Source of the DNA: Gnomoniopsis sp. IMI 355080
Taxonomy: Eukaryota; Ascomycota; Sordariomycetes; Diaporthales; Gnomoniaceae
DNA: 64,000 nt
Reading direction: 5' to 3'
Assembly (NCBI GenBank): GCA_027946555.1
Contig: JAPEVC010000014.1
Location: 1-64,000, forward strand
In this document: piece after piece, positions 48,101 to 59,104 of the stretch
Layout: each line of letters starts with the position of its first letter
Position numbering within the stretch: position 1 is the first letter of the stretch
Notes under the pieces: model-generated
The model's input: only the letters and a program-made list of their open reading frames with translations
Told to the model about the DNA's origin: nothing
Database searches by the model: none
Position numbers and translations under genes: made by a program

Positions 48101-49885
48101 CGCAACAGCTCTCTCCTCTCCGTCAACGAAGTCGTTGGCTCACGGACAGACTACAAATTGCAGAAGGTCGATCCATTCTTCAACGACAGCACGGGAGAGT
48201 ACTATCGGGCTTTTGAGAAGAAATTGGCGGGTTTGACGGCCAAGAATAGTGAGGGTGAAATGTGTATCGAGGAGTATCTGGTCGAGTCTGAGAGGGACTG
48301 GAGCAAGCGATTCAGGAATGCGAAGCTTGGTCGGTCTAGGAGCCCCGGGGCGAGGAAGAGTATGGATGGGCGCGGACACTCGAGGAACTCAAGTTACAAC
48401 AGCGTTGCGCCGAGTGAGGCGGATATCGAGGACCGGGTTGACATCGAGGGTGAGGATTACGGGGACGACGAATTCCTGTTGGGTAAGGCGTACAAGCCTC
48501 CCACTGGTTTGAAGAAGTGAGCACTTCCTCCTCCACCTAGCAGATGTGCCAGAGTCGCTAATCGCAAATCTAGATTCCTTCAGATCCGAATCGGCAACTG
48601 GCCTATCTACTCATTTCTCCTCGCCCTCGGCCAGATCCTCTCGGCCAACAGTTACCAAATCGTCCTCCTCTCCGGCAGCATCTCGCAACCCGCCTCCAAA
48701 CTTTACATGGTGGCCGGTGTCTACCTGGCCACCTCGATCCTCTGGTGGCTCGTCTTTCGCCGCTTCGCGTCCCTCTACACGCTCTCGCTACCGTTCCTCT
48801 TTTACGGCCTCGGTTTCTTACTGCTAGGTATCTCACCTTTCGTACCCAGCAGCGGCGCCCGCGGCGCCGTCCAGGACGTCGCGACGTGCCTCTACGCCAC
48901 AGGGGCGTCCACCGGCAGCCTCTTCTTCTCGGTCAACTTTGGCGACGAGGGCGGTGCCCCGATTAGTCTCTGGATCTTCAGAGCCTGCGTGATCCAGGGC
49001 ATGCAGCAGCTGTACACCGTGGCACTGTGGTATTGGGGTTCAGTTATTGGCGTGGCTGGTACGGGAGGCTTGAATGGCAAAGTCATCGGCAGCAGCAACG
49101 TGCCCGTTATGGTGGTCATCGCCGTCCCCATTGCGATTGCCTTGTGGCTGGTTGGGGCTGTCCTGTTCCTGGGCCTGCCCGACTACTATCGCCAGGGCCC
49201 GGGGTACATACCCAGCTTCTACAAGTCGCTGATACGACGGAACGTGGTGCCGTGGTTTTTCTTGACAGTATTGGTGCAGAATTACTGGCTAAGCGCGCCC
49301 TATGGTCGCAATTGGGAGTTTCTATTTTCGTCCAAGTATGTGCCCGGGTGGTCGGCCGTGCTACTCGCCGTGGGCTTCTTTATCGGCGTCTGGGCCGTGC
49401 TCCTCTGGGTCTTTTCCAAATTCAGCGTCACGCATCCGTGGCTTGTGCCGATGTTCTCGGTCGGCCTGGGCGCACCGCGATGGGCGCAAATGCTCTGGGG
49501 CACGTCTGGCGTCGGGCTCTATCTCCCTTGGCTCGGGCACAACGCGGTGGCGTCCGCGCTCGCGTCGAGGGCGCTCTGGCTGTGGTTGGGGGTGCTTGAT
49601 ACGATCCAGGGCATGGGCATAGGGATGGTCTTACTTCTGACGCTTACGAGACAGCATGTTGCTGCTACGCTGGTCGGGGCGCAGATTCTCGGGAGCATCG
49701 CGACCATTCTTGCAAGGGCTACGGCGCCGGACAAGACTGGGCCTGGGGATGTGTTTCCTGATTTTTCGGAGGGTATCACTCCTGGAATTGGCAAGGCATG
49801 GTTCTGGGTAGCGCTTCTGATGCAGCTGGTTCTTCCATTTGGGTACCTCAAATTCTTTAGAAAGGAGCAGGTCGCCAAACCTTAG
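42153..49885 (+). CDS. ags1: Cell-wall alpha-1,3-glucan synthase, nine exons
   Basis: Exons: 42153-42491, 42548-42607, 42668-45239, 45328-45964, 46075-46132, 46197-46378, 46432-47291, 47346-48516 and 48574-49885. All phases agree, giving 2396 aa, the usual Ags length. Residues 1 to about 18 are a signal peptide. An extracellular GH13 amylase-like domain keeps its catalytic set: Asp 305 (GFRFDKA), Glu 339 (LPGEITS) and Asp 454 (VTNQDNFRW). A membrane helix spans about 1071-1099. The cytosolic GT5 synthase domain has KIGGLGVM (about 1176-1183), which binds ADP/UDP-glucose in this family, and an E-x7-E pair, Glu 1543 and Glu 1551 ([12 protein letters not shown]). A Ser-rich linker (about 1640-1900) precedes a multispan C-terminal domain (from about 1960) thought to export the glucan. 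The enzyme makes alpha-1,3-glucan of the wall, which masks beta-glucan in several pathogens. No accessory amylase gene (amyD/amyG type) adjoins it. Confidence 0.96.
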
Positions 49886-52800
49886 CGGGGTCTGGGCTGC
49901 TCCGGGGATCATTTACTGTTGCTGGAGTCATCGGGTAGACGGTATTGTTCTTAAACACCCCCATTCTCAGACATCAGGATCAAGGTTCCATCCAGCACTA
50001 GTTTTAAGCACTTCATACCTCAATGACGAGACCAAATGGTCACGCGGATAGAGCCGCAGTTACACACATCCACGCAATGGGCAAGGCGCTTCTGTACCCC
50101 ACCAAAGCTAAAAGTAGACGCTTGGTCCAAATCCGTGTTGTAGCCAGCGTAGCAGCGAATGAGGTTGATTTGATAAGGAACGGCTTGATGAGTCTACGTG
50201 CAGTTGTCACGCGTTGTGCTCCGTGTCAGATTCTTGAAGGTTCCTTTTTTTTGCCGATGCGCTGAAGATACCGCTGATTGATATGCGCGGCGGCCTGACG
50301 GTCTCGATGTTATTGAATATGAGAGTGTGCTTTGGGCAGAGGTGCGTCTGCTGAGATCCACTTTTGACCTTTTTTTTTCCTTTTTTTTTTCCTTCTTCAA
50401 GTGTCTTAGTCTGTTCACCAACGGCTGACGCTTACCATGTACGACTCGCAACGAGGAGATGCAGGGGTTGACTGACTTGCTCGGTGCAGGGAGACTGGTA
50501 CATGCCTGGGTATGCAGCTCATATCGTTCGGAAAAGGGTAGGTGACGGTGGTGACATGCCGAGGCCTCCCTTGAGCCGACTTCCATAAGGTCGTATGTGC
50601 CGTTCATTATGTGATGCCATTAAGTTCCTGGGTCGCCGTCGGCGACGGGCCGCCACAAGACTTGTACCATAGTAAGAACGGCGGGATCAACTGGTCCGCC
50701 CTGCCGCAGCCTTGTTTTGTCCCTTTTGATAAAAATCGAATGTTGAGCATGTGAGAGCATAAAGTGGATATACTGCGTATCCAAGCATTACTTAGCTACT
50801 TATACTTGCCAGTGCATGGCCTTGCTCCCCTTTTTGCCGCCGTGTGCCCGTGCTGTTCCCGCAAAAAGGGCTCCACAATCCACGAGCCGTCGACCGGTAG
50901 ATGTATCCGGGGGGCTCCACCAGGCTCAAGTTTGCTTTTGACGGGTTTCTAGAAGGCGGCTCTCTCGGCTGCAGGAAACTCGAGACTGCAAGAGAGGCAA
51001 TTTCCATGCTGAGGTAGGGGAAAGCGCAGGTCGACTGGCAGACATGACCCATCATCGCTCGCTGCGGTGGCCGGTTGCCGTGGTGGAGAAGTGGACAGAG
51101 TGAAAGTGATAAATTCGATTCCGTTGTAACCGCTATCAGCTCTGGTGGATGCTGAAAATGGAGAATTGGAGAATTGACTACCGACATCCCATACCATCCC
51201 CATGTCTCTGTCCGACGCACCGGGACGGGTCATCACGAGACCATCATTCTGGCTGAGTATCAGTACGGGCGCAGCAGACCCGCGAAGAGGTCGTGTGTCC
51301 CTCTCTGCCTGGCCGCCCTGGCAGCCTGGGCGTGGCTGACTTCGACACGTTGCTTAACAGATCGGCCTGCAGATGGTGACCGTGGGGGTCCTGCGTCTCC
51401 AATCATCATCACCAGTCGTTCCCAATCATCCGTACCTTATGTACCCAAGTACCTCGGAAGGGTCTCTCACTTGTCGCAGATTCATACTTTCCTATGTATC
51501 ATGGGAGCACGGGAGCACGGGCTTCGGAAGTGCTGCCACAGGTACAGTGACATTGGGCAGGGGCTAGTCTGCAGTGCACTTGGAGGTACCCGGTGCATAG
51601 GGCAGTGCATCCCTGTTGGTCCCTTACCTTCCTTATCAGACATACTTTACAGAACAGGGCAAGTGAGACACTTTCCAGTCCGGGGAAGGCACGGGTGAGT
51701 GGCCAGCTTCCCTATCAATGCCAGCGCGGTCTGCCCGGCTGCTGCGGGAAGGATAAGCAAGTCGCAACCTTATTGCCCACTAAGAGGATGGAAGACGAGG
51801 TCATCGGAGTGGAGAGCTGATCTGATCTGATCTCATCCCTTCCTACCTAGTGACTGATTAGGCTGCCTTCCCTTTCTTTGTTGGTCCCTCGTTATCGACC
51901 GTCCAACCTCGGTCTCCAAACCTCCCTCTTCTTTTCTCTCGTCATATTCACCATCGCTCACAAAGACGTCAGTCCCTTCAACTTACTGACAGTCGCTGTT
52001 ATTGTCCGATTAAAAGAAGAAAAAAGGCAAAGCATGGCAACTGAGTCGTGCACTCTATCCACTGCCACCTCCCGCCGATAAGCATCGTCACTCCAGCCCC
52101 CAAACCAGGCACCAGATCAATACAGGCTGCACGCGACCTCGCAAGCCGCAACAGACCCTGAACTTCCGACCGAAGAGAAAAGACGGAATCGAAGGTGGGC
52201 CCAAGAAAAACCCAGTTATCCGGCCAGGCTTGTGTGGCTTCGTGGATAAAACGACCGTGTGGCCTGCCAAGCACACGACACACGGGGCGCACGACGACTC
52301 TTGAACCCTCTGGACCCTTTGGACCCTTTGTTGGTGATCTGCTCGAGCATCCACTTTCAGCCAAAGAGCGGGCGGGATCTTGACCGACCGACGAGGTAGA
52401 CATTGGTCCAGACTTAGGCCATTGTTGTTCGGAAGAAAAGCGACGGAAACGCAACGCGATCCACGCTGATTCATATCAAGTAATTTTATCTCGTCTCGGC
52501 CTCGCCTTTTGCGCTGCTGCGACGTACGCGACCAACCCGACTCCCTGCGACCGCCAGACCTTATTACTAAATTACTGTGGCCTTCTCGAAGCCTAAGCCA
52601 CCTGGCAGCCAATTACCGACACTGTGGTTTGCATTGCAACTCCCGGACCTGCGTCGACGCATCTGCTGCCATTACGTACTGTTACGTACTGAGAATTAGA
52701 CCCTGAGCCTCCCGGTTGACTCCCTTGCATCCCCGGCAACCTTCTTTGCACAAGTGTCGTGTTTGCTTCCGAGGCCCTACACGACACAATTTACAGCAAG

Positions 52801-52958
52801 CCTCGACAGGAACTTTATTTGGTAATTGTCTGGAATCTAGTTGGTCATCACTGATCAGCCCGCGGCTACCACCTGTCATCCCTTCCCGGCGTCACCACAC
52901 AGACTGGCTCAGGCCCACCATAAGGGGCCCTAACGCCAGAACATCCCGCCAACCAGAA
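49886..52958. other. Intergenic region between ags1 and the 53073 gene
   Basis: About 3.1 kb with no supported protein gene. It contains a pyrimidine tract of two T runs (about 50366-50398), CCTAGG/GTACCT motifs (near 51445 and 51845), a GATCTGATCTGATCT repeat near 51821 and, from about 51870, pyrimidine-rich sequence (CCTCCCTCTTCTTTTCTCTCG) suggesting the promoter and a long 5' leader of the 53073 gene. Confidence 0.5.
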
Positions 52959-53057
52959 ATGTCCACCGTGGTATCCGATCTAAAACGGCCGACATCCCTC
53001 CCCAGTCTTCCTCGACTATTATTACTGCGCGCTCCAGGCTTTAGTGGTCTCGCCTAA
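52959..53057 (+). CDS. Candidate upstream ORF (uORF) of 32 aa
   Basis: ATG at 52959 to TAA at 53055-53057, ending 15 bases before the main ATG at 53073. The peptide starts MSTVVSDLKRPTSLPSLPRL and ends in a leucine-rich stretch. The context AGAAATG is acceptable for initiation. If the 5' leader includes it, ribosomes would translate it before the main frame and it would lower or condition expression. This is inferred from position only. Confidence 0.35.
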   Translation: MSTVVSDLKRPTSLPSLPRLLLLRAPGFSGLA

Positions 53058-53072
53058 ATTGGCTTGGTCAAG

Positions 53073-54647
53073 ATGATGTCGCCGAGGTCTTTTCTGGTCT
53101 CCAGACATAATCAGAAATCTGCCGCCAAAACTTCCACAGCATCCTCGTCACTCTCGTCACCACCTTTGTCTCCTACGACTTCCACCACTTCTGCTTGGAG
53201 AAAGGATGCTTTCGAGTCATTCCGTCTGCCACAGAGTAACCCTCCCTATACTGCTATCACTGCCGCCAGAATGGCTGTGAATGCGCAAACACCCACCAAA
53301 CAGACTCGTGACTCGTCATTGCCCAGTCCGCCAACTTCTCCCCCTAATGAGGCGAGGCCAACTACTCCAACCAGTCCCGTGCGAATACCCACCAAATCGA
53401 AGAAGAATACCGCCTATCCACGCCCGCAACGCGATCACCGACACCACGATGAGCGCAGACATCGTTCTAATTCTCCACGAAGCAAAGATGTCCATTCACC
53501 AGATTCCATGCCCGCCTCTGTCGCCGCTCTCCTCGCGGTTACAACAATCCCCCACCCAAGACGGAGCACGCGACAGCGCTCACTCAAGGCCTACGAGAAG
53601 CCCATGACTGTCGAGTCCATCCTACATGGCCAGACATCAGAGAAGGAGCTGAGTTTGAACTTTATCAAAGGGCCTCTCGATGTCTTGTTGAGCCCACCCG
53701 AGGATCTGGAGGATGACGATCTATCGATTGGAGACAGCACCATTGCATCACCTTTGTCTACTTCGCGTACCGTCTCCTGCGAATCTGTCCCGTCCCTGAC
53801 CCATTCCTTCTCCACTGAAGGTATGCTTTCGCCTGGAGAGACTCCTTTTAGCGCACCAAGAGGTCGAAGGGTGCGACCCACCAGGAAATCTCTCACCCCC
53901 GTATCTTCTCCGCCTGGTCAACATGAGGAACACCCGTTATACCAGCGCGATGCAGATATGGAAGATTTGGACTTTACAGTATTCGATGCCTCTCCTGAAG
54001 ATGACAAGAAAGGGCAGAGAATGTTCGGACCGTTTCGGTCTGCATTCAAGTCAAATCTGACTGCGAGTCTGCGGGCACTTCGCAATGCAGCCCGGTCCTT
54101 CTCAACCATGAACATGCCTTCGATTCCAGCCGAGGACTTTCTGACTCGATCAATTTTGACAATGGAACCACATGTGCCTTTCACCGATGAGCGCATGCCC
54201 CCAACCCTGGAGGAAGAACCCTCCGCGGCTGTGCGAAGGTATCTGAACCCGACCCAGACGGCAAGACTCGAGTCACAAGCAAGTTCGTCAACGGCGACCC
54301 CTCATGGCTCTTTCACGGCCTCCATTCAGATGCAAACCTACAAGGTACACAGATCTCGAAGTACTTCACCAGGCTCCCGGGCGTCTCGTTCTTATGGAGA
54401 CCAGTCTACACGCGGCAAAGAAGCCGCATTTTCGTTCCCTCCTGGACCACGCCAGAGAGAGATGCGGGAGAATTCGGATTTCATCCGGGTAGCCGTAATG
54501 GAGATGGCCATGCGGAAGAACGGCAAATTGGACGAGCAGCGGCCCGGTCGGGCTCGTTGGGCACTTCCTCCACGCAAGACAAGTGCGAAGCCATACGAGA
54601 TTGGCGCTGATGGTATTCCGGCTCGATGGATCCCGGATACATCCTGA
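53073..54647 (+). CDS. Disordered fungal protein of unknown function
   Basis: Single exon, 524 aa from the first of two tandem ATGs (53073, 53076); upstream the frame opens only from a TTG. The sequence is dominated by Ser, Pro, Thr and Arg, with many SP/TP sites that could be kinase targets. Islands that look conserved are KPMTVESILHGQTS (about 175-188), LDVLLSPPEDLEDDD, a helical block FRSAFKSNLTASLRALRNAARSF (about 320-342), EDFLTRSILTMEPHVPFTDERMPPTLEEEP, and the C-terminal ENSDFIRVAVMEMAMRKNGKL followed by PGRARWALPPRK and EIGADGIPARWIP. I believe similar proteins are widespread in Pezizomycotina, but I cannot name a function. There are no membrane segments and no signal peptide. A regulatory or scaffold protein is a guess from composition. 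Confidence 0.8.
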   Translation: MMSPRSFLVSRHNQKSAAKTSTASSSLSSPPLSPTTSTTSAWRKDAFESFRLPQSNPPYTAITAARMAVNAQTPTKQTRDSSLPSPPTSPPNEARPTTPTSPVRIPTKSKKNTAYPRPQRDHRHHDERRHRSNSPRSKDVHSPDSMPASVAALLAVTTIPHPRRSTRQRSLKAYEKPMTVESILHGQTSEKELSLNFIKGPLDVLLSPPEDLEDDDLSIGDSTIASPLSTSRTVSCESVPSLTHSFSTEGMLSPGETPFSAPRGRRVRPTRKSLTPVSSPPGQHEEHPLYQRDADMEDLDFTVFDASPEDDKKGQRMFGPFRSAFKSNLTASLRALRNAARSFSTMNMPSIPAEDFLTRSILTMEPHVPFTDERMPPTLEEEPSAAVRRYLNPTQTARLESQASSSTATPHGSFTASIQMQTYKVHRSRSTSPGSRASRSYGDQSTRGKEAAFSFPPGPRQREMRENSDFIRVAVMEMAMRKNGKLDEQRPGRARWALPPRKTSAKPYEIGADGIPARWIPDTS

Positions 54648-57319
54648 ACGGCATACAAGGCACAAAGTCCAACAGAGATCCGTTGAGGACGCGACATCCA
54701 CGTGTGCTCCATCTCTACCCGTAAGTGGTCTTCGAAAACCCCACCGTATCATGTGGTACTTGAAAAATTGGATTCGCCAAATCGTCAAGAATATCTACCA
54801 ATACCAGGCGCGTTGATTATCGTCAAAGTTGCCCAAAGGTACGATCCAACCGGCCGATACCGCGTTTGGGACTCGGATTCTGGTCAAGACTGCCATGGGA
54901 ATTGACTCGTGTCAACACATCATCTTGCATGCTTGTTCAGGGTTTGGAATTCGGCTCCACTGCCCACGCTTCGCGCTGTCCCCACCACATCCAACACACC
55001 TGCATCTGAAGGGGAACACATCCAGGGGTTCCTGGACCACCTGACGACCTGTGGGGGTCATCGGTGAAGGGAAGGGGAAAAAGAAAGAAAAAATTTCTCG
55101 GGCGAACTGGCGGCTTGACCGCCAAGCATCGTCCGGAAAATGCACGGAAAAGCCATGAGCAAGTTGCGGTTCCGCTCCGCTCCGATCAAACTGGAAAATG
55201 CTGCGAAGCGAGCTCTGAGACCTTTTGTGATAAAAGTGGGACCTCGCTCCAAAGCCGCGTACAGGATTTCATCCGCGCGAGTGATCATTCTTACATCACT
55301 TTAGGTGTCAGGACACGAAGCGGCACAATGTTGACAACAAGCAACCGGCACCACGAATATTGAATGCAACACGAGTCGTTGCAAAGATTATCCCGGCCAC
55401 TTCAGACCAAGCAATCATGAGCACCGACTTCGGTGCCAAGAATTTTGCAAGGCTGACACTTACGGCCCCCTTCACGACCAGAACCAGCCCGGTGGGAGGT
55501 AGTTTTGAAGGTCGGAACTTGCCATCATGACATCATTCCGCGTTTTCCTCGACGAATAGGTCTACGAAGGTTTAGAGAAGGCTATCACACGATACCGTCT
55601 GTTTCCACACCACTGCACTTGATCTGGATTCTGATGATTTTGTACGATCTTTTCCCAACACGATTTTGCGAGTTTTGTTTTAGATCTCGAACAAAGGTAC
55701 ACGTTGCTTGGCCTATGTGAGATAGAGATTTCTGCATCGGGAGGGTTTTTGCACAGCATGGCGTTTTCTCACGATAAGGTCGTTTTATGGGCAGATTCGA
55801 CTTGACAGCATTTCAGGAGTTTCAAAAGTGGTGGTAATAGCATGCCTACCCACGCAAGACACTGTTTCGGGACATTGGTTAGGCCATTGATTCAAAGGAG
55901 TCTTCCACAGACTTTGAGACACGAGCCCGGCTTTGTACATAGATGGAGGCAGGTTTTCATGTATCATATTCTCAATCCACCTCTGTGTATTGCCATCTCT
56001 GGGATCCAATCGTCGTAATTGATTTCCGTATCGACTCAAGGATATTGCATATGCGCTTGCTCTTTCAAAACCAGGGCTTTCTGCAAATCTGACTAACAAT
56101 TTGTGTCTGGTGGCCAGGTGTTGGCCATCGACAGAAATGCGCCAGCCTCTGACGGACTCGTCACAACAAGATTGAAGATTCGGCGAGAAGGAACCGTTAC
56201 CGGAAACTAAGGTCTAGTCCCCTCTCGGCCTAGAAGTAAGCGTTACTTTTGTGTAAAACATGGGACTTCGCCAACTCGATGGCGAGATACGGTTCTCTGC
56301 ACCAGCCATCTGCATAGGTATCACACGGCGGCAATCTATGTATTGCGTTGGGATTGCTGTGTCTCGCGAGCTTGTTTCTCGTTCAAACATACTCAGGCAA
56401 TGTGCTTGTTGGTCTTGTTGTACGTAATAAACACCCCAGACCGCTCCCTTGACACAGGACGAGTCCAGCGAGGAGAGTTTTGGTGTAACCGAGTGAACCT
56501 TCTTTTTTGAGAAGACACACCTGGTTAGGTACATACCTAGGCTAGGCCTTGTGCGTCACTATGAGACTATTGTCACCGTCTCCTTTGGCACATGCGTGGG
56601 TTTACTGTGTAGAAGTTTCCTTGGAGGATCATCCTCAGACGTGAGGCAACATGGGGTTCCCCCTCCCCTTCAGACGGTCTTTGTGAACTTTGACTAATAT
56701 TTTCTATATGGCGCTCATTATACCGAAGTTTCTGTTGAAAAGTAGGAATTTGCTTTGTGCTTGGTAATAGTGCCCAGGAATGTGTGCAGGTCTGGATTTG
56801 GATGAGACCACCAAGGGGGCCCAAGACCAAAGGGGGATGCTTCTAGTCCTACGATGACGCAGGGTGAAAACCTTGTAGTTTTGATCTTTAGAGGAAGGCA
56901 TAACACAAAGGAGGGGAATAGTTACCTTTTCGAACCGACTATCCTCCAAGTGAACAATAGGTAAAGGGCCCCAGCGTAGGCTCGGTCAAACGATGAGACT
57001 CGTAGACAATTTAAGGCTCGGCCAGGCTCCGACAAAGATCAGCATTGGTCTTCAGGGGCCGTGAAGAAGCTTAAAACAAGCTCGTGGGTCCAGATAGGTC
57101 AACGCAAAGGATTGCTAGGGCGGGACTCAAGAAGACCCACCATTTACAGGGCCATATAGACGAAGACGCTGAACGTTTTTGGAGCACCACATCGGAGGCC
57201 ATCACCACGAGACACAAGACACCAATAATGTTAGCAAAACATCAACTGTGTGTATAATGAGCTCGCTCGTTCTAAACATCAAAGCCCAGCCCAGAAGGGT
57301 ATCCAGCTCCCTTTCGTCG
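54648..57319. other. Large convergent intergenic region, no supported gene
   Basis: 2.7 kb between two genes that both end here, which is long for a convergent pair. No frame on either strand has protein-like composition, and I find no tRNA or 5S signature. A lysine/purine-rich stretch (AAAAAGAAAGAAAAAATT, about 55078-55095) and a CCTAGGCTAGGCC block (about 56536-56548) are the only local features. It may hold a non-coding transcript or decayed DNA. Confidence 0.45.
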
Positions 57320-59104
57320 TCAAGCACGTTTCTCACCCATTTCAACCTCCTCCCACTCTTCGCCCCATTCCCCAAACCCGCCAGTCCCATGTATCCTCCG
57401 CCCAACCCAGATTCCCAACGCCGTCGCCATACTACTGAACAAGAACCACCCCTCGAACCATCGATCCACAAACGTCGGCTCCAATGCGCTCTCCAGCGCA
57501 TGGCCCACCGCACTGCCCATGTCCTTGGGCAGATTACTTCTCAACAGCAGCCCTGCGCTGATGACATATGTCGCGGAAATTTGGCCAATGATGAGGGCCA
57601 GATTCGCCTGCGCTTGGTACAGCAAACCTGGTGCCCACTTGGCAAAGATATGGAACGTCTGCACGACGGCATTGGCTGAGGCGATGAGGATGACGCCGGA
57701 AAGTAAGAATGATATCTGCCGTGCCCAGGCGATTTGATCCAGCTTCGGATCCCAATGCTTAGCGAGAAGGCCTAGGAAGCGATTGATAGGGTCAGAAGAA
57801 GAGAATGAGGCTGAGGCTGGGTAGTAAAGCCGGCGGAAGGAGGTGAGCGAGGTCGCCAGGATGCGGTAGATGCAGTAGATGCTAAAGATGTAGGCGGGAA
57901 TGGACAGGATGCGACCGAGTGTGGTGCCTGCGCGCGCCTGTGCTGCTTGGCGGCTCTTGAGCGAGGCGAGGGACGACTGCAGGTTCGCTTCCATCGTCTC
58001 GAGCCCAGAAATCTCCATCTGTAGGGCCTTAATCTCAGCTGCGTCACCAGAGGGACCGCTGATACTGCCTTTCAGCGACCCGACAATCTTCCCCATGACG
58101 CCCTGCGAGCCAGCATTCGCATTCGATTCTGAGGTTTTAGCCGCGAGTTTGCGCTGTAGCGATCGCAGTCGATGGCGTTTCGTCATGAGCAGCTCGCCTG
58201 TAGCTTCAAGCCCGGTCTGTTTGCGGGCAATGTCCGCGTCCGTCACGGGCCGTTTCCTCCGCGCCGTGTTATCGGTGAGCATATGCCACGGACTCGAGAC
58301 GCTCGCGAAGCCGCTGAGCAAGGCCATGAGCGAGATCCCAATGACTCCGATGCGCTCTAAACAGGCCCGCGCAAGTATGTCTGCATTCCAGTCATCTGAC
58401 GGGGGGCTGGCATCGCCGCCTCGCCACCGCGACGCAATGGAGGAGCCCGTCGCGTCGAAACTACCACGAAGCTTGGCCGCGCGCGAGTATAAGAAGCTCT
58501 CGGCGTTGGCGGCTGCGCCCTCACTTGGGACAGCTTTACCGATGCTCCAAAAGATGAAGAGCCAGATGCCGAAGCCAACGGTCTGTAGTGTCCAGGCCCA
58601 GCGGGGGAAGCGCCCGCGCGAGGACCTCTGAAAGCTGCAGATCCCGCTTCCAGCGAGTACGCTTTGAATTTCCAGGAAGGGGATGAGAAGGACCAGCAGG
58701 ACCAATAAGCTGGGTACGACTAGACACAGCGCGGCATCCCTCGCTTCGGCGCTCACGACGTCGGCGATTTCGGAGAGTATCAACTCGCCCAGAACGATTG
58801 CAAGGCCGATGGTTGTGGAGAATGTGATGGCGGCCAGGCGGCGGCGCAGAGACTTGGTGCCATGTTCAGCGTGGACCTGCTGCAGTGTGGGAGGCGCAGA
58901 GGCAGGGAGGAAGTGGTCCTCGCCATCGCGGTTGGCGGTGAGGCGGGACAGCTGAGGGAAGAGAGAGCGTGCGACGGCGACAAAGACGAGGACAAAAGTG
59001 GCGAGGAAGGGAGAAAGGCTGAGGATCATGCCAAAGGTGGACGAGGGAGGGGTCGCGGAGCAAGCGGCATCGTCGCAGGAGGCGGAGGAAGCGGAGAGCT
59101 TCAT
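57320..59104 (-). CDS. GPHR/GTG-type Golgi pH regulator membrane protein
   Basis: Single exon, 594 aa, starting MKLSASSASC. About nine hydrophobic segments are visible: around 25-47, 90-112, 124-146, 175-190, 252-270, 395-413 and three more before residue 560. A soluble, partly coiled-coil loop lies between them (about 280-385; KALQMEISGLETMEANLQSS). The layout of an N-terminal GPHR_N block, a long central loop and a C-terminal ABA_GPCR block (PF12430) with GRILSIPAYIFSIYCIYRI, ISFLLSGVILIASANAVVQTF and GWFLFSSMATALGIW is that of GPHR in animals and GTG1/2 in plants. These are anion channels that set Golgi acidity; a GPCR role has been proposed in plants but is contested. The C-terminus ends in an acidic EEWEEVEMGEKRA tail. 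The loop Gly/Ser stretch suggests fungal variation. Confidence 0.88.
   Translation of the reverse strand: MKLSASSASCDDAACSATPPSSTFGMILSLSPFLATFVLVFVAVARSLFPQLSRLTANRDGEDHFLPASAPPTLQQVHAEHGTKSLRRRLAAITFSTTIGLAIVLGELILSEIADVVSAEARDAALCLVVPSLLVLLVLLIPFLEIQSVLAGSGICSFQRSSRGRFPRWAWTLQTVGFGIWLFIFWSIGKAVPSEGAAANAESFLYSRAAKLRGSFDATGSSIASRWRGGDASPPSDDWNADILARACLERIGVIGISLMALLSGFASVSSPWHMLTDNTARRKRPVTDADIARKQTGLEATGELLMTKRHRLRSLQRKLAAKTSESNANAGSQGVMGKIVGSLKGSISGPSGDAAEIKALQMEISGLETMEANLQSSLASLKSRQAAQARAGTTLGRILSIPAYIFSIYCIYRILATSLTSFRRLYYPASASFSSSDPINRFLGLLAKHWDPKLDQIAWARQISFLLSGVILIASANAVVQTFHIFAKWAPGLLYQAQANLALIIGQISATYVISAGLLLRSNLPKDMGSAVGHALESALEPTFVDRWFEGWFLFSSMATALGIWVGRRIHGTGGFGEWGEEWEEVEMGEKRA

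Noticed and set aside
50588..50597. GGTCGTATGT, resembling the reversed start of fungal 5S rRNA
   Set aside because: Only this decamer matches; the rest of the 5S sequence is absent next to it.
57179..57679. 166-codon plus-strand frame
   Set aside because: Mostly antisense to the GPHR coding exon; composition follows the complementary codons and no motif is present.
57900..58631. 243-codon plus-strand frame
   Set aside because: Antisense to the GPHR gene, with no domain or start support.
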